A stretch of 64,000 nt of DNA from Paulownia fortunei (lineage: Eukaryota; Streptophyta; Magnoliopsida; Lamiales; Paulowniaceae), in contig CM033115.1 of assembly GCA_019321725.1 (NCBI GenBank), forward strand, positions 5,590,673 through 5,654,672, in the 5' to 3' direction. Position numbers and translations under genes: made by a program. The notes below the pieces were generated by a model. The model saw only the letters and a program-made list of their open reading frames with translations. It was not told the origin of the DNA and made no database searches. Of this stretch, positions 58,001-64,000 are shown piece by piece (positions within the stretch are counted from its first letter, which is position 1; each line of letters starts with the position of its first letter).

Positions 58001-60111
58001 TTTAACTCCATAGACTTGCTTTTCATGCCACCCTCCACTAATTTAGACTAATACAACATCAAAGATCATTAGGATTTTCAAAAGTTTGTAACGTGTGACT
58101 TGGGTGATGATAGGATAAAAGACAATATAGTGGCTCAAATTACTCATAGCACACAACTATTCTAGATCATTGTTAATAAACACAACCACTTTATCGTTTC
58201 ACACCTTCAAGAACTTTTCATCTCTTGATTAATCACACCACTTTCTTCATTAAACTCACTATTTTTTCACATATTATTTTTAAAATGTTAAACCCCTAAA
58301 CTTATTTATTTTTATGCATAATGGGTGTTGCACTATTTTCTCATTTTTCTTTACTTGATTATTTGGCCATTAATTGAGAGTGTTTGATGTATGAGATTCG
58401 ATATTCAAGAGAGGAAATATTATACATGATCATAAAGATAACACAATATAGGAATCATAGAGTGGAGAATCTTATGAAACTTTTGAAGTTTTGAAGAAGA
58501 ATTCATTGAACCTTTGTCGAGTTTTATTCTTGAGTTTTTATAGAGATATTGAAATTCATATTAGAACTCATAATCACTTTGGCACTCGAGAGAGTGAATT
58601 GATGAGGTTAAGAATTTTTGACTTACATGTATTGTTGACTTGAATTAGTATATTTTGGAAGGAAGAACATAAATGATAATTAGGTGAGTCATTCCTCTAG
58701 AATCCTTGTTCATAAGGTGTTTGTTGTATAACTTCTAAAAACTCTAGTGTTGTCTTTTGTAATTTTATTTTTTTCTACTTTATTTAATCATCACTTGATT
58801 CTCTAAATAAAATTGAGACTATTTGAACTAGAATAATTGCTATAATTTTTTATTACAATCCTTGTGGATACTTAACTCAACTCACCGTTATATTAAAACT
58901 TGACACTGTGCACTTGCGGTATGCAATATATTTCACGAATACTGCCCTAATATTTATGTTTGAATTATTTGTGATTTAGTGGTTGCCCTAATGTTTAATG
59001 TCTTAAATTAGCAGTAAAATATAGAGTATGCATTATTTTTGAGGTCATGTAATTGATATGGAATTTTTTACAAAAGATTGAAAAGTATATATGATTTTAA
59101 TTCGAATAGATTATGTAATTTTAATAAAAAGATATTGAAGGGTACATGATTTGATTATGTTAGGCCTTTAATACATCTCATCTTTCAAAGAGATTGGTCT
59201 TTTCACTTAGCATAAAACGAATTTGAGGTAAGTTGAAACTTTTATTTGCTGTATCACAAGAATTATATAATGTTGTTCATGTTTTAATGTGATTGTCATT
59301 ATTTGCCAAATGATGTAATGTATGATATATTTATGATTCATGAAGCATGATACTATTAAGAATATAATGAAGTTTCTAAAAAGAAAGTATGGTACTTGAT
59401 TGATGATCGAGTAGACAAGGGATGCGGGAGGGACTGATGAACTCAACAAATGGTGGCAAATACTGGAGGTTGAAAAATTAGTATAGGAAAGCCACAATGA
59501 ATGAAACAGAATACGGCTAATACCTGAAGTTGAAGGACCAAGTATGAAAACCCCGTATTATTTCTCTTATTGGCCAATCATTATAAACAGGTCCCGAAAA
59601 TCATGGTCTATCGCTATTAGTTAGGTACCACACTTCAAGGGCCCTAAAGAATGATTTATGAAAGAAAGTTATTAAATTGAATAATGCATTTAATCATTTA
59701 TGTGATTTGCATGTACGCTATTTGCTATTGCATCAGTTTCATCTTACTGAGCCTTTAGCTCATTAGATTCATATGATGCAGGTGGAAATGTACAGGTTTA
59801 GAGGTTGACTGAGTCTCCAGAGCAGCTGGACAGAGATTTGTTCATATGCCATGCTTCGAGTTATTTTGTAGCCTATTTGAAAAATCTATTTTATTTTTAA
59901 ATAAACCGCTCTATTATGGTTTTATAAACAAATATGCTCAATTTTGATTTATGTATATGGTGTGTTTAAAATGATTCAAATTCTTTCTCTTATAGTTAAA
60001 AATGAGAACTTTTATTAAAACTGTAACTCTAGTATTGATGAAAAGTTAATACTTTTTGACTTAACTATATCAGTTTGTTTAGGTTCTGTAATTAGGTTTA
60101 GAGCTTTTACA
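55028..60111 (+). mobile_element. Solo LTR (TGTAATGCCC family, copy C) with nested insertion
   Basis: Starts TATAATGCCCAATT at 55028 (TG decayed to TA) and ends ...GAGCTTTTACA at 60111. Flanked by ATAAT at 55023-55027 and 60112-60116, an exact 5-bp duplication. Excluding the insertion at 56145-58941 and its duplicated CTGCC, the LTR is about 2.28 kb and matches copies A and B in inverse orientation. No internal domain, so it is a solo LTR. Confidence 0.87.
56145..58941 (+). mobile_element. 2.8 kb gypsy-LTR insertion with internal inverted segment
   Basis: Inserted in solo LTR C with duplication CTGCC (56140-56144 and 58942-58946); copies A and B show an unoccupied CTGCC-type site at this position. 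It starts TGATAAATTTGTTTTATACC and ends with sequence typical of a gypsy LTR 3' end ('cactgtgcacttgcggtat' region, 58900-58920). The middle holds a related LTR start in the opposite direction (TGATGAGTGGATTTTATACC on minus at 57701) with its PPT region (57702-57720, minus). The two opposed LTR parts meet near 57105. The frames at 56760-57046 are chance. Confidence 0.75.
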
Positions 60112-60149
60112 ATAATAAACATGTAAGGATCAAAGAAGTTGGAGTACAA

Positions 60150-61207
60150 GTGGCTATCCAAAATAGATCACCAAAAATTCGAATTAGAGTTAAGCCCAGT
60201 CCTAATCTATTTTACTAATTAAGTCATATTACTTGAACCAAAATTGCTTTTGGGCTAAATTTTGGATATGTTATACAAAAGAGGTAGATAAACAAGTTTG
60301 CAGAAGACAAGATGGTGAGAAAATATGTCAAAACAATCAATAAATTTGATGAAATGAGCTGTTGATGTTGAAAGATGGCTCTTAAACATGATTCGATAAT
60401 TTGACCATATTTCCCTCATCCTGCAGCCACTTTTGACAAATGACATATGCAAATATATCAAAAAAGAAAGATAGAAATGTAATAGAAATGTATTATCTAG
60501 TTTCTCTTCTATTTTTAGTCTTTCCTACTTTCATTATATCTTTTTGAATTTTATTTTGTTGAGGAAAAATGGTGAACCTCTTGATGGAGGAATATTAACA
60601 GTTATAATGGTAGAAAATGTTTAAGTATGTTGTATTATTTTTTAATTTTTTATCCAAACCCTACTTGTTTTATGGTGATTCTTGATTTATGTATCAGTAA
60701 TGACACAACAAATAATTGGGTTCAGCTAGGCATTTGGTTTTACTACACCAACTGCTAAATTGAAATCTTGATTTGTTATAGACAAAGGTATGCATAAATA
60801 CTTTATCCCATAAACAAGTATTGGCATTAAGAGAAAATTTACAAATAGTAAGACAATATCATGATTACCTTATTGCATGAGATATTTGATAACATCTTCT
60901 AATTGAAACCGTCATTATGTATGAATTCAAATAGTGACAATTAAAAAAGTTAAAAAGAATAAATAATCCTTCCTCTATCCAAAACTTAAGAGCGGATCCC
61001 TAATCCATAGTACTTTTAATAATTGATTTTCTAGTTATAGCATGCATTAGTTTTTTATATACTCTAAACCACATAAAGCCCATTTTTAAAAAAAAAAATA
61101 TAATTTTGAAATCTTCAAACAACTTCCTATGGATCGACCTTGAAATCATGAGAAGTTTATTACTTGACATGACATCCACTTGGATTTGCAACCTTAAAGT
61201 TGTAGCA
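60150..61207 (+). mobile_element. Athila-like 5' LTR (copy d), truncated
   Basis: Lacks the first 290 or so bases of the LTR (starts within 'gatcaccaaaa') and has an internal deletion of about 290 bases at about 60470 compared with 5440-5740, which removes the TATA region. One 178-bp unit (about 60655-60840). Ends ...GTTGTAGCA just before the PBS. Confidence 0.85.
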
Positions 61208-61213
61208 AGTTTT

Positions 61214-61230
61214 TGGCGCCATTGCCAGAA
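61214..61230 (+). other. Primer-binding site, tRNA-Asp type
   Basis: TGGCGCCATTGCCAGAA, matching the plant tRNA-Asp complement with few changes, six bases after the LTR end. Confidence 0.85.
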
Positions 61231-61406
61231 AGGCTAGGTAAGTATTCAAGTCTGTAAATATTTATCTTTTGTAAATATTGTGTGCTTATTTTCTTTGTAA
61301 TTATATGGTTATATGGTATCACAGTCATAATTTTCGGCATTTAGTTAGAAATAATTTTGAAACTTTATTTAGAAATTTGTTTGAGTCGCCTCCACACACT
61401 TCCGCC

Positions 61407-63390
61407 ATGGCTGAAAATGAAGAGTGCTCAGGATGAGAATGAGAATCAACAGGTGCGTACCATGCATTATTACTCGCAACCTTCTCGAAATTCTTTTCTT
61501 TCTTGTTTCATTTTTTCTCTCAATGCAAATAACTTTCGATTCAAGTCAGGTATGATCCTTTTACTTCCTAATTTCTATGGTTTATACTCTGAATGCCCTT
61601 ACTTGTATCTGAAAGAATTTGATGAAGTAGATGCCACTTTTGATGATCAAACTTGTACAAATGAGATTATTAAGCCTAAATATTTTCTTTATATTTAAAA
61701 GATAAAGCAAAAACTTGGCTTAATTGGCACTTGGCAAGAAATGCAAGCTGAATTTTTGAAAAATTTCTTTCCAACTTATAAAACTAATGCTTTGAAAAAA
61801 TAAATCTAAAACTTCTTTCAAAATTGTAATGAAGCTTGTATGTTGGGAAAGATTTAAAGATTTGTTGAATTCATGCCCACATCATGGTTTTGAAAAATGA
61901 CACTTAATTTATTTTATAAAGGTTTAACTCCCGAAATAAAATAATTTATTGAAACAATGTGTAATAGTGTGTTTCTTGATAAAGAACCTGATGAATCCCT
62001 ATAATATCTAGAACATTTGGAAGAAAACTCTCAATCTGGCATAGTGTTAATTCTTTCGAAGGTTCTATTAGATCTAATCTTCCAAATAGTAATAATGTAA
62101 AATATTACCTTAATCAAGAAGATAATCTAGTCAGTCAATAAAGAAAAATATTACCTTTGAATGCTAGGATTGCTAGTTTAACAAGAAAAGTTGAAGGTAT
62201 GGAACTAAAAAATATAAAGAAAATCAAATATGTGTGAGAGAAAGAAGTTTGTAGCAATTGTGAACTTATGGACACTCCACTAATGAATGTCCAAGCATTC
62301 CAGTACAAGCAAATTTCATGAACATATTCAAAAAGCCTTTTCATTCTTCATATTCCGAAACTTACAATCCACAATAGAGAAATCATCTTAATTTTAGTTA
62401 GCGAGATGATAAACGTACCCAATTGCTATATTCACAAAAGCCACCAAAGTTTCCTTCTTATCTAGCTCCACATAAAAAATTTCTTGAGGAGACTTTGCAA
62501 GCATTTGTGCATGAACAAACAAACACCAATAATCAAACTTCACAAGCCATCAACGAGATCAAAAACATACTTTTGACATTAACCGCCTCTTTGTGGACTT
62601 AGAAAAAGGTAAGTTTCCTACTCAAACTTAACCTAATCCTTCCACTCAGTGTCATATTTCTTCTTCTGGTGAAAATTCAGTTAAAGAGGCAAATTTGATC
62701 ACTACTCTCTGGAATGAAAAAGTTGTGGACAAAACTATGCATCCCAAGGAGAAGGCTTCTAATCCTCCTTCAGGAATGAAGAATAAAAATAGTGTTGATA
62801 ATGAAGGTAAGTTTGATGAAAGTAAGTGTGAAAATGATGAAAAAGAAAAATATTTACCCTCCAGCACCTTTTCCTTAAATATTGCAACCAAATTCAACTC
62901 AAATTTTGAAATCTTTGAACTTTTTCAACAAGTCAAGATTAATATTTCATTGTTAGATGCTATCAAACAAGTTCCTTCTTATGCCAAATTTTTGGAAGAT
63001 TTGTGTACAATCAAAAGAAAACATCATGTACAAAAAAAGACATTTTCATCTGAAAGTGTTAGTTCAATCATTTAACAATCCACTCCATCCAAGTACAAAA
63101 ATCCAGGTTGTCCAATGATTTCATGTACCATAGGAAATACTAGAATAGAGTTTACTCTACTTAATCTTGGTGTTAGTGTAAATCTTTTATCTTTCTCAGT
63201 TTATGAACAGTTAGGTTTGTGAGAACGTAAAACAACTTCTGTTATACTCCAACTAGCTGACCGTTCGATTAAAGTTCCAAAGGGAGTAGTAAAAGATATG
63301 TTGGTACAAATTGATAAGTTTTACTTTTTAGTGGATTTCATTATTTTAGACACAGAGCATATTGCACATACACAAAAGTTTCACTTGAAT
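61407..63390 (+). pseudogene. Athila gag and start of protease, multiply broken
   Basis: ATG at 61407-61409. One extra G after Glu-Asn-Glu shifts the frame into the open stretch that ends at 61698 (Leu-Asn-Ala-Asn-Asn-Phe-Arg-Phe-Lys; Lys-Glu-Phe-Asp-Glu-Val). Capsid-like pieces with stops follow (Leu-Lys-Asn-Phe-Phe-Pro-Thr-Tyr near 61760), then a zinc-knuckle relic near 62255. The best-kept part is the gag C-terminus, open at 62695-63075 (Ser-Leu-Leu-Asp-Ala-Ile-Lys-Gln-Val-Pro; ends Ser-Ser-Ile-Ile). After the stop, protease-like codons (Val-Asn-Leu-Leu-Ser-Phe-Ser-Val-Tyr; Leu-Ala-Asp-Arg-Ser-Ile-Lys-Val-Pro) continue to about 63380, where copia LTR-like sequence cuts in. It has the same gag-protease stop context as the 14.1 kb copy. 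Confidence 0.8.
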
Positions 63391-64000
63391 TTTCAAATCT
63401 ATTAGGTCTAATTAAATATCACATCATTTAATTAGATTAATTCCACATTTGAAAATTAATATATGCCCCATTAATTATTCACTATTAATTAATTTAATCT
63501 AATATTTGGATTAACATCTAGAAAAAAATGGACTTATTTGAATTTGTGTATAACCCTTAGGTTTACCAATAAGCTAGTGCGGGCTCACAATCCTTGTGAA
63601 TTAATTGAACAATTTAATTATTTCTATTAGTTAATCTAATTAATTAATCTCCTTGCATTTAATCAATTAATTCAAGAATCCAAAGGTTATGAAAAGTATC
63701 TAACAATGTATCATGACTATCTAGATATAAATCAAGTAACAAATTTACTTCTTATTATGATAGCTTGAATTTCATTAGTTGGATTCATTAAACCTACTCT
63801 ACTCAACCAACTTAATCACAGCTTATCTCATGAAATAAAAACCAGCATAAGACTTAATCCTTATACATCCAAATAAAAAAAACCTTTATAAAAAGAAAAA
63901 AAAAAGACGAGCATATGCTTACAAAAAATAAGGGGATTTTTCCGAAAAAGGGGCAGACCACATTGAGGGTTATGTAGCCCTCTAAAAATTTCCCAACTTT
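63391..64000. mobile_element. Copia-type LTR-like sequence to the window end
   Basis: AT-rich, 'aattaattaa'-rich sequence matching 46630-46715 and resembling the LTR pair at 17.6-20.9 kb (for example 'gggctcacaatccttgtgaattaattgaac'). Last 100 bases: poly-A rich, then unassigned. No gene. Confidence 0.5.

Overview
This window looks like repeat-rich nuclear DNA of a flowering plant, most likely a eudicot. The evidence is strong AT richness, plant-type Ty3/gypsy (Athila/Tat branch) and Ty1/copia retrotransposons, tRNA-Asp and tRNA-iMet primer-binding sites, a plant-specific DUF247 gene, and relics of a LONELY GUY (LOG) cytokinin-activating gene. No bacterial, organellar or CRISPR features were seen. 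Only one gene looks intact: the DUF247 membrane protein at 35349-36638 on the minus strand. Nearly everything else is mobile DNA, mostly broken and nested.

Region by region. 1-8.7 kb is a patchwork of one Athila-like family (LTR about 1.6 kb, start TGATAAG, PBS for tRNA-Asp). It includes a minus LTR fragment, a complete plus 3' LTR, a gypsy remnant lacking RT and integrase, and a long LTR with TGTAATGCCC termini inserted in an Athila gag. 8.9-10.1 kb holds a frameshifted LOG pseudogene with a characteristic upstream segment. 10.6-17.6 kb is the best-preserved Athila element (minus: LTR, PBS, gag, protease, RT/RNase H, integrase), full of stops and frameshifts. 17.6-20.9 kb holds two related copia LTRs meeting head to head, the second followed by a PBS. 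21.6-25.4 kb is a mosaic of opposed Athila LTR pieces mixed with a second LOG fragment and two more copies of its upstream segment. 26.3-30.4 kb is a dead copia element split by a 2.18 kb LTR. 30.4-31.5 kb holds the 3' end of another gypsy element. 31.76-32.90 kb is a probable non-autonomous hAT element with an 8-bp target duplication. 33-37.9 kb is the least repetitive part and carries the DUF247 gene.

38003-46097 is a full-length 8.1 kb copia element on the minus strand, with two LTRs, tRNA-iMet PBS, PPT, a nearly matching 5-bp target duplication, gag, protease, integrase, RT and RNase H. Its RT and RNase H are intact, but the protease and integrase carry substitutions at catalytic residues. 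46.1-51.6 kb is a second, heavily decayed copia. 51826-54276 and 55028-60111 are solo LTRs with exact 5-bp target duplications; the second contains a further 2.8 kb insertion with its own duplication (CTGCC). 60.15-63.4 kb is a 5' Athila fragment (LTR, PBS, gag, protease), and the last 600 bases resemble copia LTR.

The pieces do not form a pathway. The story is layered transposition, unequal recombination, and mutation of dead copies around one host gene, plus a dispersed repeat carrying LOG fragments. Family names come from recognised protein motifs and terminal structures; lineage names, ages and exact ends of fragments are inference.
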